Below, one piece after another: positions 1 to 9,676 of a stretch of DNA of 59,693 nucleotides. The translations under genes and the position numbers were made by a program. The stretch is taken from positions 1-59,693 of the forward strand of contig CAIQON010000282.1 in assembly GCA_903873475.1 (NCBI GenBank), given 5' to 3'. This DNA comes from an uncultured bacterium. GTDB lineage: Bacteria; Pseudomonadota; Gammaproteobacteria; Burkholderiales; CAIKXV01. The notes beneath the pieces were generated by a model. That model did no database searches. It was not told where the DNA came from and worked only from the letters and a program-made list of their open reading frames with translations. How positions within the stretch are numbered: the stretch's first letter is position 1; each line of letters begins with the position of its first letter.

Positions 1-17
1 CGGCGGGCGCCCGGGGC

Positions 18-590
18 TCAGCCGCGAGCGCGCCGGGTGCCGGCGCGGGCGCCAGGACGGGTGCCCCCGGTGCTGCCGGGCCCTTGCTCCTGCTCATGCT
101 CGGCGGCAAGCAGGGACAGCAGCCGCGCGAGCGTGTTCCGGTCGGCTTCGCCGAGCACGTCGAGCAGCCGTGCCTGCTCGGCGAAGTGGCGTTCGATCAC
201 CCGGTTGGCCAGCTTCAGTCCCTTCGGGGTCAGTCGCACCGCGCTCGACCGCGCATCGAGCGGATCGGGCTCGCGCGCTACCCAGCCCATCGCCTCGGCG
301 CGCGCGATGCGGTTGGTGATCGCGCCCGACGTGAGCAGTGCCTGGCGGTAGAGGGCCGTCGGCGTCAGTCGATAGGGCGGGCCCTGCCTGAGCAGGGCGC
401 CGAGTACTGCGAACGTCTCCCAGGTGAGGTCGAACTCGGCGAGCCAGCCATCGGCGCGCCGCTGGAACATCCGTGCCAGGCGCGTGATGCGCCCGATCAC
501 CTCGGTCGGTGCCGGGTCGAGGTCGAGGCGGCTCGCACGCCACTGCGCGACGAACTGCCCCACCGCATCATCCGCCTGATGTCTTGACAT
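18..590 (-). CDS. MarR family transcriptional regulator
   Basis: ORF with MarR-like winged-helix text (FAVLGALLRQGPPYRLTPTALYRQALLTSGAITNRIARAEAMGWVAREPDPLDARSSAVRLTPKGLKL); start chosen at MSRHQADD (CAT 588-590); divergent to next gene. Confidence 0.85.
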   Translation of the reverse strand: MSRHQADDAVGQFVAQWRASRLDLDPAPTEVIGRITRLARMFQRRADGWLAEFDLTWETFAVLGALLRQGPPYRLTPTALYRQALLTSGAITNRIARAEAMGWVAREPDPLDARSSAVRLTPKGLKLANRVIERHFAEQARLLDVLGEADRNTLARLLSLLAAEHEQEQGPGSTGGTRPGARAGTRRARG

Positions 591-669
591 TGAGATAACT
601 CGGGAATAGCGTCCGGCCTTCGACGCCGCGATTGTACGCGCCGGCGGACACTGCCCGGGGAGGCCGACG

Positions 670-1332
670 ATGAAGACGCAACGCATCAGCTATGTACCGT
701 TCGAGCAGATCCATGACCCGCGCATGCGCGCCGAACTCGAGCGGTGCGCGCGCGACGGCACGCCGCGCCCCGAGAGTTCCGCGGTGCGTGCCCACGTGCC
801 GGAATGCTTCTGGTTCTTCGCCGACTCGTGGGAGAAGATCTTCCGCAACGGTGTCGTCGAGCATGCGATCAAGGAACTCTGCCGGGTGTACGTGTCGCGT
901 TCGGTGATCTGCGAATTCTGCGGCAACCAGCGCTCGATCAAGGGCGCATCCGAAGGCCTGACCGAGGCGAAGTACGATGACCTGATCAACTTCGAGAAGT
1001 CGACGAAGTACGACGAGCGGCAGAAGGCGGCCCTCGCCTATGCCGAGGCGATCGTCTGGCGGCTCGACACCGACGACGCGTTCTGGAAGCGCATGCATGC
1101 GAGCTTCAATGAAGCGGAACTGGTCGAACTCGGCTGTGCGATCGGGCTGACCTACGGCCAGCAGAGCTGGCTGCGCCTGCTCAACATCGAGCATCATCAG
1201 TATCTCGCCGGCACCGACGGTTCGATGGCGCCCGGCTTCGAGACCGCCTATGCCCTCGCGCAATCGAAGGCCTCGCCCGAGTACTGGGCGGCACGCAAGG
1301 CCGAGCAGGCCGGAGCCGGCAAGCTGGTCTGA
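670..1332 (+). CDS. carboxymuconolactone decarboxylase / AhpD-like family protein
   Basis: ORF with CxxC (ICEFCGNQ) in AhpD-like helical context; divergent from marR. Confidence 0.7.
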   Translation: MKTQRISYVPFEQIHDPRMRAELERCARDGTPRPESSAVRAHVPECFWFFADSWEKIFRNGVVEHAIKELCRVYVSRSVICEFCGNQRSIKGASEGLTEAKYDDLINFEKSTKYDERQKAALAYAEAIVWRLDTDDAFWKRMHASFNEAELVELGCAIGLTYGQQSWLRLLNIEHHQYLAGTDGSMAPGFETAYALAQSKASPEYWAARKAEQAGAGKLV

Positions 1333-1482
1333 GCCCGACTGCGGGCGGGCGCCCGCTGCCGCTGCCGTACGCACGCATGCCTGACTTCGACTGCCGGACC
1401 CCGTAAGATCGGCACCGGGGCGCGCGGCCGTCGCTGGCCGCGCCGCAGACGGCCAGTGGGCGTGACGACGGAGCGAGCAGGC

Positions 1483-2418
1483 GTGAATATTTTCGTGTTG
1501 GGTGCAGGTGCGGTCGGTGGCTATTACGGCGGACGGCTGGTCGAGGCGGGCGCCGATGTCACCTTCCTCGTTCGAGACCGCCGGCTGGCGCAGCTCGCGC
1601 GTGACGGGCTGGTGATCGAAAGCGCCGCCTGCGGCGATGCACGGCTGAAGGTCGATGCGGTCACCGCGGCCGACCCCACGAAGGCCTTCGACCTCGTGCT
1701 GCTCACCAGCAAGGCCTACGACCTCGATGCGGCCATCGAGGCGGTGCGCCCGGCGATCGGTCCGGGCACCGCGATTCTTCCGCTGCTCAACGGCTATGCG
1801 CATGTCGACCGACTGGTGGCCGAGTTCGGCGCGCAGCGGGTGATCGGCGGGCTGGCGAAGATCCAGGCCACGCTGAGCCCGGAGGGCGTGGTGAAGCACC
1901 TGAACGACTGGCGCTACATCACGTTCGGCGAACTCGACGGACACGCATCCGAACGCGTCGCGCAACTGAAGGCCCTGTTCGACCGTACCTCGGTCGTTGC
2001 CACCGTCTCGTCCGACATCCGCCACGATCTCTGGATCAAGCTGGTCCACCTGTCCACCGTGGCCGGCATGACCTGCCTGATGCGCGGCAGCGTGGGCGAG
2101 ATCGCCCGCACGCCCGATGGCACGCGGCTGCTCAATGCGTTCTTCGACCTGAACATCGAGATCGCGACGCGTGCCGGCTGTGCGCCGAAGCAGGGGTTCA
2201 TCGACGAGTTCCGGGCGCTGTTCGGCAACCGCGATGCGGCCTACAGCGCATCGATGGCGCGCGACATCGAGCGCGGCGGGCCGATCGAGGCCGAGCACAT
2301 CCTCGGTTTCATGCTCGAGCGCTGCCGGGCATTCGGGCTGGACGACACGCTGCACGCCGTCGCCTATACGCACTGCATGACGTACCAGGCGCGGCGCGCG
2401 GCAGGCCGCCTGCCGTGA
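1483..2418 (+). CDS. 2-dehydropantoate 2-reductase family (ApbA/PanE-like)
   Basis: N-terminal Rossmann motif MNIFVLGAGAVGGYYGGRLVEAG (GTG start 1483); KLVHLSTVAGMTCLMR core. Confidence 0.85.
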   Translation: MNIFVLGAGAVGGYYGGRLVEAGADVTFLVRDRRLAQLARDGLVIESAACGDARLKVDAVTAADPTKAFDLVLLTSKAYDLDAAIEAVRPAIGPGTAILPLLNGYAHVDRLVAEFGAQRVIGGLAKIQATLSPEGVVKHLNDWRYITFGELDGHASERVAQLKALFDRTSVVATVSSDIRHDLWIKLVHLSTVAGMTCLMRGSVGEIARTPDGTRLLNAFFDLNIEIATRAGCAPKQGFIDEFRALFGNRDAAYSASMARDIERGGPIEAEHILGFMLERCRAFGLDDTLHAVAYTHCMTYQARRAAGRLP

Positions 2419-2479
2419 CCCACGTGAAGTACGGGGCGCCCGGGACACGCGCCTCGCGGCCACGTTCCGGCGAGCGACG

Positions 2480-3829
2480 ATGACCCCGTACGATCCGATC
2501 TTCGCCGACGGCCCGGGCACCGGCCTGGCGCATCCCGCGTCGTACTGGCTCGACACCGCTGGTCCGCTGCCGGCCGACGATGGCCTGGCACCCGCGGCGC
2601 TGGATACCGAGGTCGCGGTGATCGGCGGCGGCTACACGGGGCTGTCGACCGCATTGCACCTCGCGCGGCGCGGCCATCGCGTCACCGTGCTGGAGGCGAA
2701 CCGTCCCGGCTGGGGCTGCAGCGGACGCAACGGCGGTTTCGCGCGCATGGCATTCGGACGCCTGTCGTTCAGCGACATGGTGTCGCGCTTCGGCCTGCCC
2801 GGGGCGAAGGTGCTGTTCGGGCATACGAAGGCCTCGCTCGACAACGTCCGGCAGATGATCCGCGAGGGTGGCATCGACTGCGATGCGTCCGAGGCTGGCT
2901 ACCTGAAGGTTGCGCCGAAGCCGGGCCGCGCCGCGGCGCTGGCGGCTGAAGCCCGGCTGATGCAGCGCGAACTCGACTATCCGGCCGAGTTCATCGATGC
3001 CCGGACCCTGCAGCGCGACCACCTGGGCGGCGCGCAGTCGTTCGGCGCGCTGCGCATACCGGATGCGCTGGCGCTGCATCCGCTCAAGCTCGCCGCCGGC
3101 GTGCTGCGCATGGCGCGTGCCGCTGGCGCGGTGGTGCACGCTTCGAGTCCGGTCACCGGCTGGCGCAAGGACGGCGCGACCCATGTGCTGTCGACGCCCC
3201 ACGGGACGGTGCGCGCCGCGCAGGTCGTGATCGGTACCAACGGCTACACGCCGCCCGGGCTGCACCGCGACCTGAACGCCGCGATGATGCCCATCCTCTC
3301 GCACATCATCGTGACCCGGCCGATGACCGATGCCGAGGTGGCGGGTTCGAACTTCGTCACCGGTCATGTGCTGACCGACGCACGCAAGCTGATGTTCTAC
3401 TGGCGGCGGCTTCCCGACCGGCGCATCCTGTTCGGAGGGCGCGGGCTGATCGCCGACACCCCGGGCCGCACGGCGAGCCACCGCGACTACCTGTACCGGG
3501 AACTGATCGCCAAGTATCCGTCGCTCGATGGTATCGGCATCGAACACGACTGGCATGGATGGGTCGCATTCACGCGCGACTTCCTGCCGCGCATCCGCTG
3601 CGCGGCAGACGACTCGACCGTTCACTATGCGGTCGGCTACCAGGGCAGCGGCGTGTCGCTGTCGCTCTACGCCGGCCGGCTGATCGCAGCACGGATCGCC
3701 GGCGATGCGGCCGAGCCGGCGATCGAGGCCGCCGGGCATCCGGTGCGGCCCTTCCCGCTGCATCGCCTGATGCGCATCCCGCAGCGTGCGCTCTTCTACT
3801 GGTACCGGTTCCTCGACAGCAGGCCCTGA
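2480..3829 (+). CDS. FAD-dependent oxidoreductase (DAO / PuuB-OrdL-like)
   Basis: VAVIGGGYTGLSTALHLARRGHRVTVLEA dinucleotide fold, GCSGRNGGF motif. Confidence 0.88.
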   Translation: MTPYDPIFADGPGTGLAHPASYWLDTAGPLPADDGLAPAALDTEVAVIGGGYTGLSTALHLARRGHRVTVLEANRPGWGCSGRNGGFARMAFGRLSFSDMVSRFGLPGAKVLFGHTKASLDNVRQMIREGGIDCDASEAGYLKVAPKPGRAAALAAEARLMQRELDYPAEFIDARTLQRDHLGGAQSFGALRIPDALALHPLKLAAGVLRMARAAGAVVHASSPVTGWRKDGATHVLSTPHGTVRAAQVVIGTNGYTPPGLHRDLNAAMMPILSHIIVTRPMTDAEVAGSNFVTGHVLTDARKLMFYWRRLPDRRILFGGRGLIADTPGRTASHRDYLYRELIAKYPSLDGIGIEHDWHGWVAFTRDFLPRIRCAADDSTVHYAVGYQGSGVSLSLYAGRLIAARIAGDAAEPAIEAAGHPVRPFPLHRLMRIPQRALFYWYRFLDSRP

Positions 3830-3842
3830 TCGCTGCGAGCCC

Positions 3843-4682
3843 TCAGGGCATTGGCCAGCCGATCCATTCGCAGACGCCACGGCCCATGATCCATTCCTTG
3901 TCCGATGCCGACAGCCAGGGGATCTCGTCGATGAACATCGTCACATGCTGCCGGTACGCGATCGGCGAACGGGACAGGTCGGTGCCCCAGAACAGCCGCC
4001 TCGGCCCGAACGCATCGTAGGCGCGCCGCAGGTGGTCGTGCAGCGAGCGGTAGGGGTAGCTGTCGTTCGTGTAGCAGGGCAGCGCGCTGGCCTTCGCGGC
4101 GACGTTGGGGCGCTTCGCGATCGCCAGCAGCTTGTCGAAGTCGGCGAACGCCTCGGCGTCGCGCTGCTTGCTGTTCAGGCCGAAGTGGTCCATCACCAGC
4201 CGCAGGTCCGGATAGCGCGCCGCGACCTTGTCGATCTCCGGTACCAGCCGGTGCGGCACCAGCACGTAGATCGGCACGCCGGCCTTCTCTGCCTCGCCCC
4301 AGACCCAGTCCATGTGGCCTTCGGTGAGCAGGGCCTCGAGCATCGGCAGGTGGAAGGTGAAACGCAGGCCGAGCATGCCGGGCTGGCTGCGCCACGCTGC
4401 GAGCGTGCCGCGCGCGGCCGGGTCCTGGGGGTCGATGCGGCCCATGGTCGCGAACCGGGTGGGGTGCGCGAGGTGGGCGGCGATCGCCAGGTCGTTGCGG
4501 TCGCCCTCCCAGGACGGCGGCACGATCACCACGCGATCGACGCCCGCCTCATCCATCTCGCGCAGCAGGTCGGTGTGGTCCAGCGGGATCGGCCGCTGTG
4601 CCTCGGCGCGCTTCGGCCAGGGGCGTTCCGGCGTGTCGGCGCCCCAGATGTGTACCTGCGAATCGACGATCAGCATCGCCAT
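3843..4682 (-). CDS. amidohydrolase family protein (TIM-barrel, PDC-hydrolase-like)
   Basis: MLIVDSQVHIWG start, VMDHFGLN, LFWGTDLSR motifs. Confidence 0.85.
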   Translation of the reverse strand: MAMLIVDSQVHIWGADTPERPWPKRAEAQRPIPLDHTDLLREMDEAGVDRVVIVPPSWEGDRNDLAIAAHLAHPTRFATMGRIDPQDPAARGTLAAWRSQPGMLGLRFTFHLPMLEALLTEGHMDWVWGEAEKAGVPIYVLVPHRLVPEIDKVAARYPDLRLVMDHFGLNSKQRDAEAFADFDKLLAIAKRPNVAAKASALPCYTNDSYPYRSLHDHLRRAYDAFGPRRLFWGTDLSRSPIAYRQHVTMFIDEIPWLSASDKEWIMGRGVCEWIGWPMP

Positions 4683-4743
4683 CCTCCTCGTTGCCCGTCG
4701 CGGGCTTTCGTTGTGCGCGGCGCGGCCGGCAGCCGCGCCGGTG

Positions 4744-5628
4744 TCATCCCGAGCGCTTCATCCAGCGGACCGGCAGGGCCACCGCATCGGCACCACCCAT
4801 GCCTTCCCTGGAGGCCTCGTCGAATACATCGAGGGCGCGCTGGGTCACCGGCAAGGTCGCCCCGAGCGATCCGGCTTCGTCGATCATCGTCTGCAGGTCC
4901 TTGCGGATCAGGTCGACATCGAAGGTGACCGGCCCGGTATCGCCGCCTGCCATCGCACGCGCGATGGTGGGGCCGCGCACCTTGAGCACGTTCGGCCCGC
5001 CGGAGGTATCGGCGAGGATGTCCATGATGCGCGCCGGTTCCAGGCCCAGCGGCTTGATCAGCGCGAGCGCCTCCCCGAGTGCCTGCCAGTAGACCAGCAG
5101 CGGCAGGTTGATCGCGAGCTTCATGCTCGCCCCGGCCCCGGCCGGGCCGATGTGCTCGACCCGTCGGCAGAGCTGGTCGAGCAGCGGCTTCGCGCGTGCG
5201 AAGTCTTCCGCGCTGCCGCCGGCGAAGCCCAGCAGCTTGCCGTCGCGCGCGGGCCCGGTAGTACCGCCGACCGGGCATTCGATCACTGCCGCGCCCGTCG
5301 CCTTCAGTCGTTCGGCGAGGCTGCGCTGGGTCTCCGGGCGCAGCGTGCTCATCTCGATCACCAGCTTGCCGGCCAGGCTGCCTACGGCCGCGCCCGATGC
5401 ACCGAAGTAGGTGGCCTCGACGGCCCTGGCGTCGGCCACGATGCTGAGGATGGCCTCGCTCGCCTCGGCCAGCGCACGCGGAGTCGTGCAGACTTTCGCG
5501 CCGGCGGCCACCAGGGCCTGCGCCTTCTCCGGCGAGCGGTTCCACACGAACACTTCATGGCCGAGGCCGAGCAGGCGGGTTGCCATCGCCGCGCCCATGC
5601 GGCCGATACCCAGGATTCCGATCTTCAA
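4744..5628 (-). CDS. NAD(P)-dependent oxidoreductase, 3-hydroxyisobutyrate dehydrogenase-like
   Basis: MKIGILGIGRMGAAMATRLLGLGHEVFVWNRS; GAGASMKLAINL catalytic-Lys region. Confidence 0.88.
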   Translation of the reverse strand: MKIGILGIGRMGAAMATRLLGLGHEVFVWNRSPEKAQALVAAGAKVCTTPRALAEASEAILSIVADARAVEATYFGASGAAVGSLAGKLVIEMSTLRPETQRSLAERLKATGAAVIECPVGGTTGPARDGKLLGFAGGSAEDFARAKPLLDQLCRRVEHIGPAGAGASMKLAINLPLLVYWQALGEALALIKPLGLEPARIMDILADTSGGPNVLKVRGPTIARAMAGGDTGPVTFDVDLIRKDLQTMIDEAGSLGATLPVTQRALDVFDEASREGMGGADAVALPVRWMKRSG

Positions 5629-5826
5629 GGAGGCTGCCTCCGCAGTTGAAAGAGCACGAACTTGACACCGCTTGCGCCCGCCGTCAATTTAGGTGAACGC
5701 GGACATGTATGCGGACACTTGTGCGCACACATGCGCGAACACGCCCGCCGGCACGCGCCTGGGCGTGCCGGCGGCAACGAACAGCAGGCGGCGCGGCGAC
5801 CTGGCGCGGCCGGGCGGGAGGATCCG

Positions 5827-7638
5827 ATGGCTACGATTGAAGGTGCGACGCCTGCAGGGGCGGCGGCTCCGGCTGCCTCGGGCGTGCAGGGCGGCGTTCA
5901 GGGCGGCGTGCAGGGCGGCGTCATTCGCGACGGCATGCATTGCACGTTCGACGTGCCGATCCCCATGGACGACGGCGTCGTGCTGCGCGCGGATGTGTAC
6001 CGACCCCCGGGAGACGGGCCGTGGCCGGTGCTGCTGACCTACGGCCCGTATGCGAAGGGGCTGGCCTTCCAGGAAGGCTATCCGAGCGCCTGGCAGCGCA
6101 TGGTCGCCGAGCATCCGGATGTCGCCCACGGATCGAGCAACCGCTACCAGAACTGGGAAGTGGTCGATCCCGAGAAATGGGTGCCCGAGGGCTACGCCTG
6201 CGTGCGGGTGGATTCCCGCGGCGCCGGCCGCTCGCCGGGGTTCATCGAGCCTTTCTCCCCGCGCGAGACGCGCGACTTCCACGACTGCATCGAGTGGGCC
6301 GGTGTCCAGCCCTGGTCGAACGGCAAGGTCGGGCTGAACGGCGTGTCCTACTTCGGCATCAATCAGTGGCACGTGGCGTCGCTGCAGCCGCCGCACCTGG
6401 CCGCGATGTGCATCTGGGAGGGCGCGGCCGACTGGTACCGCGACATGACCCACCACGGCGGCATCCTGTCGACCTTCTGGGCCAACTGGTACGACATGCA
6501 GGTGAAGACCGTGCAGTACGGGCTTGGCGAGCGCGGCGCGCGCAGCCGGGTGACCGGCGCGCTGGTGTGTGGCGACGAGACGCTGTCCGACGAACGGCTC
6601 GCGGCCAACCGCTGCAACTTCGGCGACGAGATCCTCGCGCATCCGTTCGACGATGACTGGCACCGCGCGCGTTCGCCCCGGTGGGACCGGGTGACGGTGC
6701 CCTTCCTGTCTGCCGCCAACTGGGGCGGGCAGGGGCTGCATCCGCGCGGAAACTTCGAAGGCTTCCTGCGCGCGGCATCCCCGCACAAGTGGCTCGAGGC
6801 ACACGGCCTGGAACACTGGACGCATTTCTACACCGACTACGGCCGGCGCCTGCAACTGCGCTTCTTCGACCACTTCCTGAAAGGCATCGACAACGGGCAG
6901 GATCGCATGCCGCCGGTGCTGCTGCAGGTGCGCCATGTCGATCGCTTCGTCGAACGTGCGGAGCAGGAATGGCCGATCGCGCGCACGCGCTGGACGAAGC
7001 TGCACCTCGATCCGTCGGCAGGCACGCTCGAGGCGCAGCCGCCGGCGCGCGCATCCACCGGCACGTTCGAGGCGATGGGCGACGGCATCACCTTCCTGGC
7101 AGCGCCGTGCGCGCGCGACACCGAGGTCACCGGCCCGCTCGCGCTGCGCCTCTGGGTGTCGTCCACCACGACCGATGCCGACCTGTTCGCGGTGTTCCGG
7201 GTGTTCACGCCCGACCTGCGCGAGGTCGTGTTCATGGGCGCGATCGATCCGCACACCCCGGTTGCGCAGGGCTGGCTGCGGGCGTCGCACCGCCGGCTCG
7301 ATCCGGCGCTGTCCACCGACTGGCGGCCTTACCACATGCACGACCGTGCCGAGCCCCTGTCGCCGGGGGAGCCGGTCGCGCTCGACATCGAGCTGTGGCC
7401 GACTTCGATCGTGGTGCCGGCCGGGCATCGCCTGGCGCTGACCGTGCGTGGCCGCGACTACGAATGGCAGGCCTCGACCGGTGCACGGCTGTCGAATTTC
7501 AAGAACGAACTGAAGGGCTGCGGCCCGTTCCTGCACGACGACCCGCGCGACCGGCCGCGGTCGGTGTTCGCCGGGCGCACTACCCTGCACGCCGGGCCCG
7601 GCCACGAAGCGTGGCTGCTGCTGCCGATAGTCGAATGA
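5827..7638 (+). CDS. CocE/NonD family hydrolase (X-Pro dipeptidyl-peptidase fold)
   Basis: CTFDVPIPMDDGVVLRADVYRP; GLNGVSYFGINQW nucleophile region; C-terminal jelly-roll-like end; internal ATG 5827 preferred over ORF start 5662. Confidence 0.85.
   Translation: MATIEGATPAGAAAPAASGVQGGVQGGVQGGVIRDGMHCTFDVPIPMDDGVVLRADVYRPPGDGPWPVLLTYGPYAKGLAFQEGYPSAWQRMVAEHPDVAHGSSNRYQNWEVVDPEKWVPEGYACVRVDSRGAGRSPGFIEPFSPRETRDFHDCIEWAGVQPWSNGKVGLNGVSYFGINQWHVASLQPPHLAAMCIWEGAADWYRDMTHHGGILSTFWANWYDMQVKTVQYGLGERGARSRVTGALVCGDETLSDERLAANRCNFGDEILAHPFDDDWHRARSPRWDRVTVPFLSAANWGGQGLHPRGNFEGFLRAASPHKWLEAHGLEHWTHFYTDYGRRLQLRFFDHFLKGIDNGQDRMPPVLLQVRHVDRFVERAEQEWPIARTRWTKLHLDPSAGTLEAQPPARASTGTFEAMGDGITFLAAPCARDTEVTGPLALRLWVSSTTTDADLFAVFRVFTPDLREVVFMGAIDPHTPVAQGWLRASHRRLDPALSTDWRPYHMHDRAEPLSPGEPVALDIELWPTSIVVPAGHRLALTVRGRDYEWQASTGARLSNFKNELKGCGPFLHDDPRDRPRSVFAGRTTLHAGPGHEAWLLLPIVE
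5884..5919 (+). repeat. 3x12-bp tandem repeat (GTGCAGGGCGGC-like) encoding VQGG x3
   Basis: GTGCAGGGCGGC/GTTCAGGGCGGC/GTGCAGGGCGGC read directly. Confidence 0.9.
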
Positions 7639-7696
7639 AACGGATGGTCCTGATGAACCCGATGAACCTGACCAAGCTGCACCGAGGAGACGCGCG

Positions 7697-8347
7697 ATGA
7701 CCCTTGATCTCTACGGATTCTGGCGCTCGCTCGCCACCTTCCGCGTGCGCATCGCGCTGAACCTGAAGGGCCTCGACTACCGCGAGCATCCGATCGACCT
7801 GTTCTCGGGTGAACAGTACGCGGCGTCGTTTCGCGCGATCAACCCGATGGCCGCGGTGCCGGTCCTGGTCGAGGACGGGCAGTCGCCGCTCACGCAGTCG
7901 ATGGCCATCCTCGAATACCTGGAAGAGGCCTGCCCGCAGCCGCCGCTGCTGCCAGCCGCGCCGCGCGCGCGCGCCCACGTGCGCGCCCTGGCGATGACCT
8001 TCGTGTCCGATGCCCATCCACTGGTGGTGCCGCGGGTGCGCAGCTACCTGTCGGACGTGCTCGGGCTGGAAGAGCCCGTACGCATGGCGTGGATCGAGCA
8101 CTGGAGCCTTACCGCGCTGCGGGCGGTCGAGCAGCAGCTCGCCGGCGCGGCCGGTCCCTTCTGCGCCGGAGCATCGCCGACGATCGCAGACATCTGCCTC
8201 GTCGCCCATGTGGTCGGCGCGCGGCTGTCAAGGTTCGATCTCTCGGCGTTCCAGGCCTGCAACCGGATCGCGGACCATTGCCTGCAGATCGACGCGTTCG
8301 CCCGGGCACATCCGCTCAGGCAGCAGGGCGCGCCCGTGTCGAGCTGA
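7697..8347 (+). CDS. glutathione S-transferase family (zeta/maleylacetoacetate isomerase-like)
   Basis: FRVRIALNLKGLDYREHPIDL..INPMAAVPVLVEDG..LTQSMAILEYLEE. Confidence 0.85.
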   Translation: MTLDLYGFWRSLATFRVRIALNLKGLDYREHPIDLFSGEQYAASFRAINPMAAVPVLVEDGQSPLTQSMAILEYLEEACPQPPLLPAAPRARAHVRALAMTFVSDAHPLVVPRVRSYLSDVLGLEEPVRMAWIEHWSLTALRAVEQQLAGAAGPFCAGASPTIADICLVAHVVGARLSRFDLSAFQACNRIADHCLQIDAFARAHPLRQQGAPVSS

Positions 8348-8381
8348 CGGGCCGCACGGACGGGTGACGGCGTCTGCCGGG

Positions 8382-8417
8382 GCGGGGCCGCCCGCGAGAC
8401 CGCTGGCGCGGCCCCGC
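8382..8417. terminator. candidate bidirectional terminator / stem-loop
   Basis: perfect 10-bp inverted repeat GCGGGGCCGC...GCGGCCCCGC, 16-nt loop, between convergent genes; no clear U tract. Confidence 0.45.
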
Positions 8418-8434
8418 AGGCGGTACTCAGGGGC

Positions 8435-9583
8435 TCAGCTGCCCGACGGCACCTTGCCCTCGACGCCGGCGACGAAGAAGTCGACCTTGTCCTTCCACGC
8501 GCGGTCGGCCTTCTCGTCCTTCGGCAGCCGCTCCTTGCCGGCGTTGTCGACGATCGGGCCGGTGAACACTTCGAAGCTGTCGTCCTTCAGCCCGGCCTTG
8601 ACCTTCGCGATCTGCGCCTTCGTCTCTTCCGGGACGACGTCGGCGATCTTCACCAGATCGTTGAGGTCTTCCTTCACGCCCCAGATCGTGCGTCCGGTCT
8701 GCCAGGACCCCTTCAGCACGTCGTCGATCGCCTTGATGTAGTAGGGGCCCCAGTTGATGATCGCCGATGCCAGGTGGGCTTTCGGGCCGAACGCGCTCAT
8801 GTCGCTGTCCCAGCCGAACGCGTACTTGCCGTTCTTCTCGGCCGTCTGCAGCACGGCGGTGGAGTCGGTGTTCTGCAGGAGCACGTCGGCGCCCTGGTTG
8901 ATCAGCGTCTGCGCCGCCTCGCTCTCGCGCGCCGGGTCGAACCAGGTGTTCACCCAGACCACGCGGGTGCGTACCTTCGGGTTCACGCTGCGTGCACCCA
9001 GCGTGTAGGCGTTGATGTTGCGCAGCACCTCCGGGATCGGGAACGAGCCGACGAAGCCCAGCGTGCCGGTCTTCGTCATGCGTCCGGCAATGATGCCGGC
9101 GAGGTAGGCGTCCTGGTAGAGGCTGGCATCGTAGATGCGCATGTTCGGCGCGCTCTTGTAGCCGGTCGCGTGCTCGAACTTCACGTCGGGGAAGTCACCG
9201 GCCACCTTCAGCATCGGTTCCATGTATCCGAACGAGGTCGCGAATATGATCTTGTTGCCCTGCTGTGCCAGGTCGCGGATCACCCGCTCGGCATCCGCGC
9301 CTTCGGGCACCTTCTCGACGAAGCTGGTGCTGACCGCGCTGCCGAACTTCGCCTCGACCGCCTTGCGGCCGAGGTCGTGCGCAAACGACCAGCCGGCATC
9401 GCCGACCGGACCGACGTAGATCCACGCAGCCTTCAGCGGGTCGGCCTTCTTCGGCTCGGGCTTGGCCTCGGCCTTCGGCGCGGCCGGTTCCTGTTTGCCA
9501 CAGGCCGAGAGCAGCCCTGCGGCGGCGAGTGCGGACAGGCTGCCAGCCAGGCTGACGAGATGGCGTCTGGAACGATCGGTCAT
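8435..9583 (-). CDS. BMP family ABC transporter substrate-binding lipoprotein
   Basis: Twin-Arg-type signal with lipobox (RSRRHLVSLAG..GLLSAC); KAAWIYVGPVGDAGWSFAHDLGRKAVEA. Confidence 0.88.
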   Translation of the reverse strand: MTDRSRRHLVSLAGSLSALAAAGLLSACGKQEPAAPKAEAKPEPKKADPLKAAWIYVGPVGDAGWSFAHDLGRKAVEAKFGSAVSTSFVEKVPEGADAERVIRDLAQQGNKIIFATSFGYMEPMLKVAGDFPDVKFEHATGYKSAPNMRIYDASLYQDAYLAGIIAGRMTKTGTLGFVGSFPIPEVLRNINAYTLGARSVNPKVRTRVVWVNTWFDPARESEAAQTLINQGADVLLQNTDSTAVLQTAEKNGKYAFGWDSDMSAFGPKAHLASAIINWGPYYIKAIDDVLKGSWQTGRTIWGVKEDLNDLVKIADVVPEETKAQIAKVKAGLKDDSFEVFTGPIVDNAGKERLPKDEKADRAWKDKVDFFVAGVEGKVPSGS

Positions 9584-9676
9584 GGAACGGGTCTCCTGGG
9601 TTGAACGAGTGGCGTGGAAAGGTACGGACGACAATTGATTGAAGCAAAGATCGAACCGGATGTCGACCGTACAGGG

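Noticed and set aside
579-590. ATGTC-TT-GACAT inverted repeat at the marR start codon as a MarR operator
   Set aside because: Only 5-bp arms and it overlaps the coding start; too weak to report as a site without conservation data.
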